This document shows positions 8,739 to 17,993 of a DNA stretch of 64,000 bases, piece after piece. A program made the position numbers and the translations under genes. Within the stretch, counting starts at the first letter, position 1, and each line of letters opens with the position of its first letter. This stretch comes from Paenibacillus gallinarum (GTDB lineage: Bacteria > Bacillota > Bacilli > Paenibacillales > Paenibacillaceae), in assembly GCF_014836635.1 (NCBI RefSeq), contig NZ_JACSQL010000003.1:62001-126000 (forward strand), written 5' to 3'. The notes beneath the pieces were generated by a model. It did no database searches. It saw only the letters and a program-made list of their open reading frames with translations, and was not told the origin of the DNA.

Positions 8739-9896
8739 ATGGATAACGTGATAGATGTGGTTATTATGGGAGCCGGTATTGGGGGAAGCGCGGCTGCCAT
8801 TCAGCTTGCTGAAAAAGGGCATCAGGTTCTGCTCATGGATCGGCAAGCATTCCCAAGACATAAAACATGCGGCGAATTTATGTCTCCGGAGACCAAGGAG
8901 ATGCTGGCTTATCTTGGAGTGAATCCACTAGAGCATGGGGTTAAACCGACAACGATGAAACAAGCCAGGATTATTTTGCCGAGTGGCAAAGAGATGGAAG
9001 CGCGTCTGCCAGGTGAGGCATGGGGCATCAGCAGGTATGAACTTGACCTTATGCTTCATAAAAAAGCGTTGGAACACGGTGTTCATATCAAGACAAAGAC
9101 GATGGTTACAAATGTTCAGCAACAAGAAGATCACACTTATCTTATAGAGACAAAGCAAGGACAAACGAAGGAAACTTATCATGCTAAAGCAGTCATCGGA
9201 GCTTACGGTATTCGAAAGCCTCGAGGGGTTCCAACGGATCAGGAGGCAGAACGAAGGGATCTGGAAGTGTTCGTTGGCGTGAAGTCACACTATACAGGGA
9301 TACAAGCAGCAGATGAGGTGGAACTGTATTTTTGCGATGGGGGATATGTGGGGATTTCACCTGTTAATGAGGGTGTAGTTAACATAGCCGCATTATTATC
9401 TTTTGATATGGTGCAGCGCAGCGGTAAATCGATCGAAGAGATTCTAAGCGAAGCAGCCTCTACGAATTCTCGGTTATCAGACCGGTTATCGAAGGGAACG
9501 CCAGTACAAGGTACTCAGGTATCTATATCCCCTGTAAGATTATCCGAAGAACCGGAACCCTGGTCTTTCTTTCCGCATATAGGTGATGCTATGCTCATGA
9601 TTCCGCCGCTCTGTGGAGATGGAATGTCGATTGCACTTCGTTCTTCGATGATCTGTTCGATTGCTACAGACCAGTATCTAAAAGGGAAGCTGACTTATTT
9701 GGAGTGGGAGAGCAATTACACCTTGGAAGCGAATCGGGAGTTTTCCGATTTACTGCGCAGAGCCAGAAGGATACAAAAGATTGCTTTTTCGAAAGCAAAT
9801 CAGATTTTTCCAATCATCGGTCAATTATTTCCGAGCCTTCCCTTTTATCTGGTGAAATCAACACGGTTGTCTGAACTTGGTGTGACTAAGTCATAA
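8739..9896 (+). CDS. FAD-dependent oxidoreductase, geranylgeranyl reductase/halogenase-like
   Basis: Flavoprotein of 385 residues expected to hydroxylate, reduce or otherwise oxidise the methylated polyketide. DVVIMGAGIGGSAAAIQLAEKG is the FAD dinucleotide loop, followed by the ribose-binding MDRQAFPRHKTCGEFMSPE segment typical of the geranylgeranyl reductase and tryptophan-halogenase superfamily; IGDAMLMIPPLCGDGMSIAL is the second FAD motif. I do not see the halogenase WxWxIP motif, so halogenation is not supported. ATG 8739 follows a very strong GGGGAGGGG. It ends the operon ahead of a terminator. Confidence 0.88.
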   Translation: MDNVIDVVIMGAGIGGSAAAIQLAEKGHQVLLMDRQAFPRHKTCGEFMSPETKEMLAYLGVNPLEHGVKPTTMKQARIILPSGKEMEARLPGEAWGISRYELDLMLHKKALEHGVHIKTKTMVTNVQQQEDHTYLIETKQGQTKETYHAKAVIGAYGIRKPRGVPTDQEAERRDLEVFVGVKSHYTGIQAADEVELYFCDGGYVGISPVNEGVVNIAALLSFDMVQRSGKSIEEILSEAASTNSRLSDRLSKGTPVQGTQVSISPVRLSEEPEPWSFFPHIGDAMLMIPPLCGDGMSIALRSSMICSIATDQYLKGKLTYLEWESNYTLEANREFSDLLRRARRIQKIAFSKANQIFPIIGQLFPSLPFYLVKSTRLSELGVTKS

Positions 9897-9949
9897 AGAT
9901 TCTGCAGTCCGAAGTTTATAAAAATGCAATCTTTAAATAGCAAAAACAG

Positions 9950-9981
9950 CCTCCACTTCTACACTTATAGTGGGGGTTTTT
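9950..9981 (+). terminator. intrinsic terminator of the polyketide operon
   Basis: CCTCCACT pairs with AGTGGGGG across a TCTACACTTAT loop, then five T. Confidence 0.8.
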
Positions 9982-10252
9982 GTATGACTATTTTTATGAC
10001 TTTAGAGTCGTATTTATCAATTAATATTTTTACATATATCATTGTTTTAATTAGGTTAATATTCTACAATTTTACTAACATAACAAAAGTATCTCAAATG
10101 GCAAACAGTAACTTATAGAGAGGTGGGAAGGAGCAGGATTAAAAAGGATAAAGATGAAATTCGAATTTTTGAAACCGCTTTCTATCATAGACCTTGGCTG
10201 TTCATTATTAATGAATGATATTTTTAAAAAATCGGCTGCATAAAGGAGAACA
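9982..10252 (+). other. AT-rich intergenic region with a short palindrome
   Basis: No convincing gene. The 15-bp palindrome TTCATTATTAATGAA at 10201-10215, about 37 bp before the carboxylesterase start, could be an operator, but its very high AT content makes chance plausible. AAAGGAG precedes the ATG at 10253. Confidence 0.35.
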
Positions 10253-11797
10253 ATGGATATGCTTAGAAAAGTGAAGGTTGAGCAAGGATGGGTTCAAGGG
10301 TTGCCTGCGGCTGATCCACGAATTACTAGTTTTAAAGGGGTGCCCTTCGCAGCTCCACCTGTAGGAGAAAATAGGTGGCGTGCTCCTCAGCCCCTAAAAG
10401 ACTGGGAAGGTGTACTCAAAGCTTATGAATTTGCGCCAATTTCAATGCAGGTGAGACAAGAGATTGACGAGAACAATATTTATACGCGGGAGTGGGCAGT
10501 GGAACCCGACATTGTCATGAATGAAGACTGCCTCTATCTCAATGTATGGACGCCTGCCAATCAGACCGATGAAAAGCTTCCAGTATATGTTTGGTATTTT
10601 GGCGGCGGGCTACAGGTAGGCCATACAGCTGAAATGGAATTCGACGGTGAACGGATAGCAAGACGTGGCATCGTGGTAGTCACCATTAACTATCGGCTAA
10701 ATGTGTTTGGTTTTCTAGCACATCCGGAAATCACTTTGGAGGCACCGGAAGCACCCGCTAATTTCGGAAATCTCGATCAGCAAGCAGCTACAAGATGGGT
10801 CAAGCGCAATATAGCGGCTTTCGGCGGCGACCCTGAGAACATCACTATAGGAGGACAGTCTGCCGGCGGCGCAAGTGTGATGAGCCAACTTACCTCTCCG
10901 CAGAATGAAGGGCTCTTTCAGAGGGCGATTATTCAAAGCGGGATCTTTACTGAGCTATACCCAGGGCCTGCCATGCCGAGATTTTTGAGTCACCTGCCGG
11001 AAGCAGAGCAGGAGGGCGTGAAATTTTTTGAATATCTTGGCGTATCTTCGCTTGATGAAGCACGGGAGTTAGACTCCGTTTATCTCCGAGACAAGGCAGT
11101 GGAATACGGTAAATTTTGGGGGAGCGTCGTAGATCACACCTTTTGCGTAGGTAACTCGCTTGAATTGTTTCTTCAAAACAAGCGCCTGATGGTTCCAACC
11201 ATGTTTGGTCACACGTCATCCGAGTTTTTTAGTATTCCGAATGTCGATTCACTAGAAGACTTCAAAAAGATGGCCATGCATATGTTTGGCAACGATGCTG
11301 ACACCTTTTTGGAGCTTTGTAATGCTCAGTCGTCCAATATAGAAGAGATTAAGAATATAGCAGCCGTAAGCAGTATTGAATATGCAATACGTATTGCGGC
11401 GCATGCTAATACCAATATAGAATCCGGCCCCCCTATGTACTATTACAATTTTGATGCAGAAATACCAGGTTGGGATAACCCAGGTACCTTCCACTCTGTG
11501 GATCTCTGGTTTTTCTTTGAGACACTTGCTAAATGCTGGAGACCGTTTGTCGGTAAACATTACGATCTGGCTCGCCAAATGTGTAATTATTGGGCCAACT
11601 TCATCCGAACCGGAGATCCGAATGGACTCGATTCTACGGGAGAGGAATTGCCGCAATGGGAGCCATATACTTCTGAAGAACCTTATGGAATGTTGTTTGC
11701 TGATCAGTCCGAATTTTCGAAAGAACAACCAAGTGAGATCATGAGTTTTGTTGTTCAGCAATACTTCAAGAAGAATGGATTAGCCCTGCAACCCTAG
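10253..11797 (+). CDS. carboxylesterase/type B lipase
   Basis: Serine hydrolase of the alpha/beta carboxylesterase (type B) family, 514 residues, cytoplasmic (no signal peptide). The nucleophile is Ser203 in GGQSAGGASVM; EDCLYLNVWTP is the family's second signature; the acid is probably the Glu in GHTSSEFF and the His the one in GTFHSVDLWFFF. The oxyanion-hole segment reads WYFGGGL, where most relatives have a His before the GGG; here it is Phe, which may alter specificity. ATG 10253 has AAAGGAG about 5 nt upstream. Single-gene unit with its own terminator. Substrate unknown; p-nitrobenzyl-type esterases are the nearest familiar proteins. Confidence 0.92.
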   Translation: MDMLRKVKVEQGWVQGLPAADPRITSFKGVPFAAPPVGENRWRAPQPLKDWEGVLKAYEFAPISMQVRQEIDENNIYTREWAVEPDIVMNEDCLYLNVWTPANQTDEKLPVYVWYFGGGLQVGHTAEMEFDGERIARRGIVVVTINYRLNVFGFLAHPEITLEAPEAPANFGNLDQQAATRWVKRNIAAFGGDPENITIGGQSAGGASVMSQLTSPQNEGLFQRAIIQSGIFTELYPGPAMPRFLSHLPEAEQEGVKFFEYLGVSSLDEARELDSVYLRDKAVEYGKFWGSVVDHTFCVGNSLELFLQNKRLMVPTMFGHTSSEFFSIPNVDSLEDFKKMAMHMFGNDADTFLELCNAQSSNIEEIKNIAAVSSIEYAIRIAAHANTNIESGPPMYYYNFDAEIPGWDNPGTFHSVDLWFFFETLAKCWRPFVGKHYDLARQMCNYWANFIRTGDPNGLDSTGEELPQWEPYTSEEPYGMLFADQSEFSKEQPSEIMSFVVQQYFKKNGLALQP

Positions 11798-11855
11798 GGG
11801 GATTTATGTTTAGCGTCCTAATTTCGATAATCTGTGAAGCAGTCAGAGCACCTTC

Positions 11856-11905
11856 AAAGAAATGTCTTACAGGCTGGATAAATGTCTGTAAGGCATTTCT
11901 TTGTC
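11856..11905 (+). terminator. long-stem intrinsic terminator
   Basis: AAAGAAATGTCTTACAG (11856-11872) and CTGTAAGGCATTTCTTT (11886-11902) pair over 17 positions with one mismatch, followed by a T-rich tract. Confidence 0.85.
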
Positions 11906-11953
11906 TTTATAACCTGATACAATAGGGATATGAGAAATGAAATGAGGGATACC

Positions 11954-12301
11954 ATGAATATTGAAATAAACAAGGATCTAATTGAGGATGAACGTGGTAA
12001 TTTATACCGCGCCATTCAGTTAGAGGGGAATATACTTACAGTAGTCAATGCATTTGTAGAAGCCTCTTTCCGAGAAATACTGAATTTTAACAAAAGTGAG
12101 AATGAACAGCTTGCGGCTTACGAAGGAGAGTATGTCGGAAAACAAGCGATGGATATCGTAAGACATGATTATGTTTTTGCCCTCAAAGAGATGGATGGCA
12201 GACTGTATACTTTGCAGGATGTAGAGAAGGTGTATGACGTGAACTTTATTAAGATGATTGAATTCTTTAGACCCAAAGGTATGAATTCTCATAACGATTG
12301 A
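11954..12301 (+). CDS. small hypothetical protein
   Basis: 115 residues, not recognised. Acidic at the N-terminus (EINKDLIEDERGNLYRAIQ) with alternating beta-like and helical stretches and no signal peptide or membrane segment. ATG 11954 is preferred to ATG 11930 because GAGGG lies 5-6 nt upstream of it. TACAAT at 11919-11924 may be the -10 box. It ends 18 bp before the LURP-one-related gene, so the two are probably cotranscribed. Confidence 0.65.
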   Translation: MNIEINKDLIEDERGNLYRAIQLEGNILTVVNAFVEASFREILNFNKSENEQLAAYEGEYVGKQAMDIVRHDYVFALKEMDGRLYTLQDVEKVYDVNFIKMIEFFRPKGMNSHND

Positions 12302-12319
12302 GATAAGGGGGAAGCGTAT

Positions 12320-12820
12320 ATGGAACTCTTTTTCAGGGATCGCTTTTTTAGTTCAGGGACATCTGAAATTATGGATGCTTCAGGTAGTGAGCTGGGCCAC
12401 ATCGATTTGAAAAGTGCCTTCGGGTCTTCGCTGGATATCTATGATTCTTCACGTAATCTGATCTATTCAGGTAAATTCAGAGTGTTCTCTAATAAATGGA
12501 ATGTACTTGACCCGCAAGGAGATACGATCGGGATCGTTCGATCCAGAATAAGTTTTCTAGAGAAGAAGTTTGAGTATCAGGCAGGATCGAGAGGAATATT
12601 TACGATTACCTCACCCGCATTCTCTAGAGATTTTACGATAGTGGATGAGCAAGGAGAGGTGGTAGCTGGATTTGAGAAAATCTCTGGTTTTTTCAGTTCA
12701 GGAGCCTATCGCCTGCAAAATAACTCTTCCGAAATAGACAGCTATGAACTGATCGCAGTGATTATGGGGGTTCATTCCATTCGTAAGAGACAGAGTCAGG
12801 CGGCAAATTCAGCGCCCTAA
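12320..12820 (+). CDS. LURP-one-related / tubby C-terminal-like protein
   Basis: 166 residues, of the size and pattern of the YxjI/LURP-one-related family: a beta-barrel made of short alternating strands (ELFFRDRFFSSGTSEIMDASG, KFRVFSNKWNVLDPQGDTIG, RDFTIVDEQGEVVAGFEKI). These proteins share the tubby C-terminal fold and may bind phosphoinositide-like lipids or act as membrane tethers, but no bacterial activity is established. AAGGGGGAAG precedes ATG 12320. Assignment rests on strand pattern and the DxxGxxVA(G)F repeats and is moderately sure. Confidence 0.6.
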   Translation: MELFFRDRFFSSGTSEIMDASGSELGHIDLKSAFGSSLDIYDSSRNLIYSGKFRVFSNKWNVLDPQGDTIGIVRSRISFLEKKFEYQAGSRGIFTITSPAFSRDFTIVDEQGEVVAGFEKISGFFSSGAYRLQNNSSEIDSYELIAVIMGVHSIRKRQSQAANSAP

Positions 12821-12837
12821 ATGAACTGATATAAAAG

Positions 12838-12867
12838 AAAGGGACACAAGTGTGTGTCTCTTTTTCT
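12838..12867 (+). terminator. intrinsic terminator
   Basis: AAAGGGACACA pairs with TGTGTCTCTTT, followed by T-rich sequence. Confidence 0.8.
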
Positions 12868-12982
12868 TGTTGAGCTTTCAGCTGGGACTAAATGATTCTA
12901 AATTAAACATTACTACTGAAGTAATATTGTTAGCTGATAATATAATAGGAAAGCAATAGAAGAGAGTAGGAGAAGAGAACCT

Positions 12983-13483
12983 ATGGATTGTTTAACACAG
13001 GTAGTTCAGTTAAGAGAGAGTGGACAAAACGAAATGGCACTTGAGGAACTGCTTACGCTTGAAGAACTTTTACGTGATGGGAAACTCCTGATCGATTCTG
13101 CACAGTTACATTATCAGCTTGCCTGGACGTACGATACGTTAGGGCTCGAAAAAGAAGCAGTGCCTTACTATGAAGCTGCTCTTTCAGGCGAACTATCCAA
13201 GGAAGACAGAGCGGGAGCATTGCTTGGACTAGGCAGTACATATCGAACGCTTGGACAGTATGAGGCATCGGAAAAGATTTTTGAGACCGCCATATTTGAG
13301 TTTCCTGAGAGACGGGAATTCCAAGTTTTTATGGCAATGGTTCAGTATAATCTCAAAGAACATAAGCAAGCGATGAAATTGCTCTTGCAGGAAATTGCCG
13401 AACATTCGGCTAATGCCGGTATACAGAAATACAAACGAGCGATTGCTTTTTATGCTGATAAATTAGATGAACGCTGGGACTAA
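12983..13483 (+). CDS. tetratricopeptide repeat protein
   Basis: 166-residue soluble protein made of TPR-like helical hairpins: LHYQLAWTYDTLGLEKEAVPYYEAAL, ALLGLGSTYRTLGQYEASEKIFETAI and a third weaker repeat around VFMAMVQYNLKEHKQAMKLL. TPRs mediate protein-protein contacts; partners are unknown. ATG 12983 follows an AGGAGAAGAG ribosome-binding site. It is a single-gene unit closed by a terminator. Confidence 0.82.
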   Translation: MDCLTQVVQLRESGQNEMALEELLTLEELLRDGKLLIDSAQLHYQLAWTYDTLGLEKEAVPYYEAALSGELSKEDRAGALLGLGSTYRTLGQYEASEKIFETAIFEFPERREFQVFMAMVQYNLKEHKQAMKLLLQEIAEHSANAGIQKYKRAIAFYADKLDERWD

Positions 13484-13542
13484 AAGATACCCATAGGATT
13501 GTCGAATAAGCTCCCCCATAGGAAGATTCATAGCGTAAGGTG

Positions 13543-13587
13543 AGGTCTGAACCCTGGTGATAATATACTGTGGTTCAGGCCTTTTTA
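13543..13587 (+). terminator. intrinsic terminator
   Basis: AGGTCTGAACC (13543-13553) pairs with GGTTCAGGCCT (13572-13582) with one wobble, followed by T-rich sequence. Confidence 0.8.
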
Positions 13588-13998
13588 TCTATGTAAACAA
13601 GAGATCTAGTTCTTGGTACGGATAGTTTTCTCGGTAATGAAAAAAGAAGTGTAAACGATATGCAAGACACTAGGTCTAACTAAATCGGGATCTATGATGA
13701 AGGCTCTAGCTCTAGATTCCTATCTTTTAAAATACTAGGCAAAATAATGACTTATGAAGACAAAATAACAATAGAATATACATATTTCAACCGTTGGATG
13801 ATTAATTTTTTGTGATGTTATCTGACCTATACTAGAACCGATTGATAGATTTCTACATCAATATGACTATATTTTTATAGAGAAAACATGAAAATGATAA
13901 GAAATCTATCATTAAAGAGGTAGAGCAGGGAATTCTACAAAGTTTTTACCGGTGTTAAATTAAAATAGTTTTGAAAGAATTGAACAAGGAGGAATACC
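13588..13998 (+). promoter_or_regulatory. long leader of the protease gene with a 12-bp inverted repeat
   Basis: About 410 bp without a gene. TGATAGATTTCT at 13843-13854 and AGAAATCTATCA at 13900-13911 are perfect inverted copies separated by 45 bp. TATACT at 13828-13833 may be a -10 box, which would place the repeat at the 5' end of the protease messenger. AAGGAGG precedes ATG 13999. Confidence 0.5.
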
Positions 13999-16900
13999 AT
14001 GCAGTCTAAGCCTATATTGCGTAAAGTGATGTCGTTATCCGTCGTTTCTGCCCTTTTTATATCCGCTCTTTTCCCTGCTGTCGTCTCTGGTGCTGAAGCT
14101 AGAAAATTTCATTCCGAGGCGTTTCAAGTCGATTCAAGCAAATTATCTTCGGTCACATCTAAAAATCTGAACGTAGGTAAGAAAATAGAAGCGATGAAAA
14201 ACAAGAACGGTGGTATGAAAGCAAACTCATCTATTCAGAAAGTGGACTCCTCGGCTTCTGCTAACAATGATAAAAAGAGTGGTGATATAGCGCCTCAAAA
14301 CTATGTTCCTGCCTCTGACAGTACGGCTCTCATCAGTGTAATTGTCGAACTAACCGAAAACCCAGTGGTTGTAGAAGAAGCAAATCGTGAACAAGGAGTA
14401 AGTAAATCAGGAGTCAATCAGCGAAGTATCATTAAGAGTCAGCAAACCACATTTGCTGCTGCGGCTGCGAAACTGAATGCAAAACTCAAAACAAATTACA
14501 CAGATGTATTTAACGGTTACGCACTTGATATTACTGCAGATCAATTGGATTCTTTACTAGGTCTTCCTGGTGTTAAGGCGATTTATCCCGATGCAGAAAT
14601 GTTAGCAACACCAATGAGTAGTGTAACGCCGAATATGGATGACAGTGCTCCCTTTATCGGTTCGGAAATGTTCTGGGATACCGGCTATGATGGTTCTGGA
14701 ATTAAAGTAGGTGTTCTGGATACTGGAATTGACTATGATCATCCGAGTTTGAAAGATGCCTACAAAGGTGGATATGACTTTATCGATAACGATAATGATC
14801 CATATGAAACGCGGCCTGATCCAAACGATCCGGAAGCAGCAACGGAACATGGTACACACGTTGCGGGAACGATAGCCGGACGCGGAAATCCGCTGGAGCC
14901 AGATGGCAGTACGGGGTGGGTACGCGGCGTTGCCTATGGTGCTGATCTATATGCATATCGTGTTCTTGGACCAGGCGGTTCTGGTGCCACATCAGGAGTT
15001 ATCGCAGCGATTGAGCGTTCCGTGCAAGATGAACTCGATGTCATTAATCTCTCGCTTGGCAGTGCGATTAACAATGAATACGATCCTTCTTCCGTCGCTC
15101 TTAATAATGCAGCTCTAGCAGGAGTCGTAGCTGTTGTTGCGAATGGTAACGACGGTCCAGATGGTTATACGCTCGGTTCACCAGGATCAGCAGAGATTCC
15201 TATTTCTGTAGGAGCTTCTACACCGCCTCTTAATGTTCCAACAATTGAGGCAGAGGGTCTTATTAAAACTTTCGGCAGTTTGATGACTTTCTCGCCTGAT
15301 CTTTCATCCCTTCAAGATAAGCCGATAGAAGTTGTTGCTGCCGGGCTTGGAAGAACGGAGGATTTTGCAGGTAAAGATCTGACAGGCAAAGTGGCACTCA
15401 TTCAGAGAGGGACAATCTCCTTCACCGAAAAATCACTAAATGCGCAGGCTGCAGGAGCAGCAGTGGCTATTATTTATAACAATGCACCCGGTAATTTTGG
15501 GGGTACCTTAGGTGAGCCAGGAGATTACATTCCTACTTTAAGTATTTCTTTAGAAGATGGTACTGCGCTTAAAACCAAAATAGATGCGAATGCAGGTTAC
15601 AAAATCAATTTTGGTGTGGAAATGAAGCAGGATTTGATGGGCGACTTCAGTTCAAGAGGACCTGGCCTTCCTAAATACGGCATTAAGCCGGATATTTCGG
15701 CTCCAGGGGTAGGTATTCGTTCTTCCGTTCCAGCATATGGCGGAGATTATACGGATGCATATGCCGATCTGCAAGGTACAAGTATGGCTGCGCCGCATAT
15801 TGCGGGAGCTGCAGCACTTTTACTTGATAAAGATGCATCCCTGAACCCTTATGAGATCAAGGGACTGATGACGAATAATGCGCTGAAGATTAGTGATCTA
15901 AAAGGAAACCGTTACACCCATAACGAGCAAGGGGCAGGTCGAATTGATCTAACAAGTACGCTGAAAGCCAAGGCAGTAGCCCTTGTGGAAGAAGAAACGA
16001 CGGCAGTAAAATCGGACACTGCTACACCGTATGAAACAGGTCTCCTTTCTTATGGAATTCTCGCAGGGGGAGAAACAGCAACGAAAACCATTAAGGTCAG
16101 TGATATTGTGTCTGAGAGTTCGGCTTACACCATTACAACCGAGTGGTATGGAGCTGCTCCAGGTACGCTTACGGCAAGCGAGTCTTCTGTAAAAGTTTCT
16201 GCAGGAGGAGATACGGAATTTACGGTAAGCCTTACGATGAATGCAGACACACCCAATGGAAATTATGATGGAGAAGTGATTTTGACCGAAACTTCGGGTC
16301 ATCAGCTCAAGATTCCTGTATATGTATATGTCGGTGAACCGAAGAAGATTGATATCGTATCTGATCTTGAACTTATTCCGCAGTTCTTCTCTCCAAATGG
16401 AGATGATCTCGTTGATACAGCGGATGCTCATTTCTCGGTAAATGTGGCGAATAACTATTTCTCACTTGATGTATTTGATGCTTACACAGGGGAATGGATT
16501 GGTGTTGTCGCTGAGGTTCAAACGGGTTTAAAACCAGGAGATTATAACTTAACCGGTTGGGATGGCATCGTATCAAATTATAAAACGGAGTTTGCGCTTG
16601 ATTCAGATGTTTACGTTCTAGCTCCTTATGTAGGCAATGATGACAAGAAATTAGAAATTGTAAAGGATGCTTCGTATGATTTTGTTATCGATAAAGAAGC
16701 CCCTGTCAGTTCTCTTCATGATCCTGCGATCCAAGTGAAAGATAACACTGGAGTGATTACAGGACAAATTAAAGATGATCTTGTGATTGAACTTCTTGGA
16801 AATTATTCGGGTCTTGCCGTAGATGCGGTATACGAAGTAGACGGCAAAAAGGAATATGTTCCAGGTACGATTGATCCAGACGGAAAGTTTACCATCGAAG

Positions 16901-17964
16901 TACCTGTAACGAAAGGGGAAAATCAATATCATATCTACGTATACGATTTTGTTGGTAATGGTTACTCAGAGCCTGCTCATGTAGTGAAATATAATTCAGA
17001 TGGCGAAGAAGAGCCGGAAGAACCTACACCAGGTGCAATCTCACTTTCGGCAAACCTCTCTAAAAAACAAGTATCTGTCAATGAAACGTTCAATGTAGAT
17101 ATTGATTTTACCGACACAAAAGATCTTTATTCTGCTCAATTCAGCTTAACGTACGATAAAGACCTCGTGAAGGGTTCGGTAACCCCAAGCGTGGCGCTCG
17201 CTACTTATCAAGAAGAAGTGAATCCGGGAGTGTCTCCGATTATTAAAGAGGGAACGGTAGATCTTGGTGACGGAAAAGCAAAAACGGACTTTGTCATTTC
17301 TCTTGCCGGGATCCCGGATGGATATTCTGGTAAAGGAGCACTTGCCTCATTTCATTTTTCCAGTCCAGAAACAGGAGATTTCACGTTCTCTCTGTCCAAT
17401 GTACGTGTCTTAAATAGTGAATCAGAAGATATCACACTTGGGAAAGTTTCGAGTGGTACGGTTAAAGTGACTTCGACTCCAACCCCTGATCCGGATCAAT
17501 TTAAGATAACAGGCAGCATTGATGCAGAGGCCTTCCAAGATGTGAATTACAGTGATACTTGGTACCAAGGTGCGGACGGTGTTCACAAAGTCGTTGTGGA
17601 AGCACGAAGTGCAAATGGACAAGTAGCGGGTTCAGGTGTGGTAAGTGCGGATGGTACGTATACCATTGAAGTACCAAAAGGAACCTATACCGTTCGTGTG
17701 GTTGTGCCAGGTCACATCTCTGAATCGAGTTCAGTAACCGTGGATGGCAATGAATCTGTGAACTTTGGACCACTTACGGCAGGGGATCTGAATCAGGATG
17801 GTCATGTAAATCTCGTTGATCTGCAGCTTGCAGCTAAGGTGTTTGGCGCTGTAAAAGGAGCAAGCTGGCCGAATGCAAAAACTTCAGCCGCTGATTTAAA
17901 TCGTGATAATAATGTTGATCTACTGGATATATCCTACATTATTAACAATTATGAAATCGAGTAA
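13999..17964 (+). CDS. secreted S8 serine protease with cohesin and dockerin domains
   Basis: 1321-residue Vpr-like subtilase. Signal peptide to about residue 34 (AEA cleavage site); inhibitor I9-type propeptide about 100-205; S8 catalytic domain about 230-655 with Asp241 (VGVLDTGID), His284 (EHGTHVAG) and Ser595 (GTSMAAPH); a protease-associated insert about 435-545; Fn3-like regions about 665-1000; a proline/glutamate linker; a cohesin-like domain about 1012-1157; a carboxypeptidase-regulatory-like beta domain about 1165-1260; and a type I dockerin 1262-1321. The dockerin has two calcium loops, ligands D1263, N1265, D1267, D1274 and D1299, N1301, D1303, D1310. The next gene encodes a cohesin with SLH anchors, the obvious docking partner. 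Carrying both cohesin and dockerin in one protease is unusual. Confidence 0.93.
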   Translation: MQSKPILRKVMSLSVVSALFISALFPAVVSGAEARKFHSEAFQVDSSKLSSVTSKNLNVGKKIEAMKNKNGGMKANSSIQKVDSSASANNDKKSGDIAPQNYVPASDSTALISVIVELTENPVVVEEANREQGVSKSGVNQRSIIKSQQTTFAAAAAKLNAKLKTNYTDVFNGYALDITADQLDSLLGLPGVKAIYPDAEMLATPMSSVTPNMDDSAPFIGSEMFWDTGYDGSGIKVGVLDTGIDYDHPSLKDAYKGGYDFIDNDNDPYETRPDPNDPEAATEHGTHVAGTIAGRGNPLEPDGSTGWVRGVAYGADLYAYRVLGPGGSGATSGVIAAIERSVQDELDVINLSLGSAINNEYDPSSVALNNAALAGVVAVVANGNDGPDGYTLGSPGSAEIPISVGASTPPLNVPTIEAEGLIKTFGSLMTFSPDLSSLQDKPIEVVAAGLGRTEDFAGKDLTGKVALIQRGTISFTEKSLNAQAAGAAVAIIYNNAPGNFGGTLGEPGDYIPTLSISLEDGTALKTKIDANAGYKINFGVEMKQDLMGDFSSRGPGLPKYGIKPDISAPGVGIRSSVPAYGGDYTDAYADLQGTSMAAPHIAGAAALLLDKDASLNPYEIKGLMTNNALKISDLKGNRYTHNEQGAGRIDLTSTLKAKAVALVEEETTAVKSDTATPYETGLLSYGILAGGETATKTIKVSDIVSESSAYTITTEWYGAAPGTLTASESSVKVSAGGDTEFTVSLTMNADTPNGNYDGEVILTETSGHQLKIPVYVYVGEPKKIDIVSDLELIPQFFSPNGDDLVDTADAHFSVNVANNYFSLDVFDAYTGEWIGVVAEVQTGLKPGDYNLTGWDGIVSNYKTEFALDSDVYVLAPYVGNDDKKLEIVKDASYDFVIDKEAPVSSLHDPAIQVKDNTGVITGQIKDDLVIELLGNYSGLAVDAVYEVDGKKEYVPGTIDPDGKFTIEVPVTKGENQYHIYVYDFVGNGYSEPAHVVKYNSDGEEEPEEPTPGAISLSANLSKKQVSVNETFNVDIDFTDTKDLYSAQFSLTYDKDLVKGSVTPSVALATYQEEVNPGVSPIIKEGTVDLGDGKAKTDFVISLAGIPDGYSGKGALASFHFSSPETGDFTFSLSNVRVLNSESEDITLGKVSSGTVKVTSTPTPDPDQFKITGSIDAEAFQDVNYSDTWYQGADGVHKVVVEARSANGQVAGSGVVSADGTYTIEVPKGTYTVRVVVPGHISESSSVTVDGNESVNFGPLTAGDLNQDGHVNLVDLQLAAKVFGAVKGASWPNAKTSAADLNRDNNVDLLDISYIINNYEIE

Positions 17965-17993
17965 TGAAGTAGACTTGCTAGGGTAGGTTTCAC

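Noticed and set aside
8739..9896. flavin-dependent halogenase
   Set aside because: The WxWxIP halogenase motif is not visible; the broader geranylgeranyl-reductase-like assignment is safer.
9924..10118. 64-codon open frame after the polyketide operon terminator
   Set aside because: It spans the terminator hairpin, lacks a ribosome-binding site and has AT-driven composition.
11252..11761. 169-codon minus-strand frame inside the carboxylesterase
   Set aside because: Shadow of a strongly conserved gene and without family features.
14602..14992. minus-strand frames inside the protease gene
   Set aside because: They lie opposite the catalytic domain, whose conservation explains their existence.
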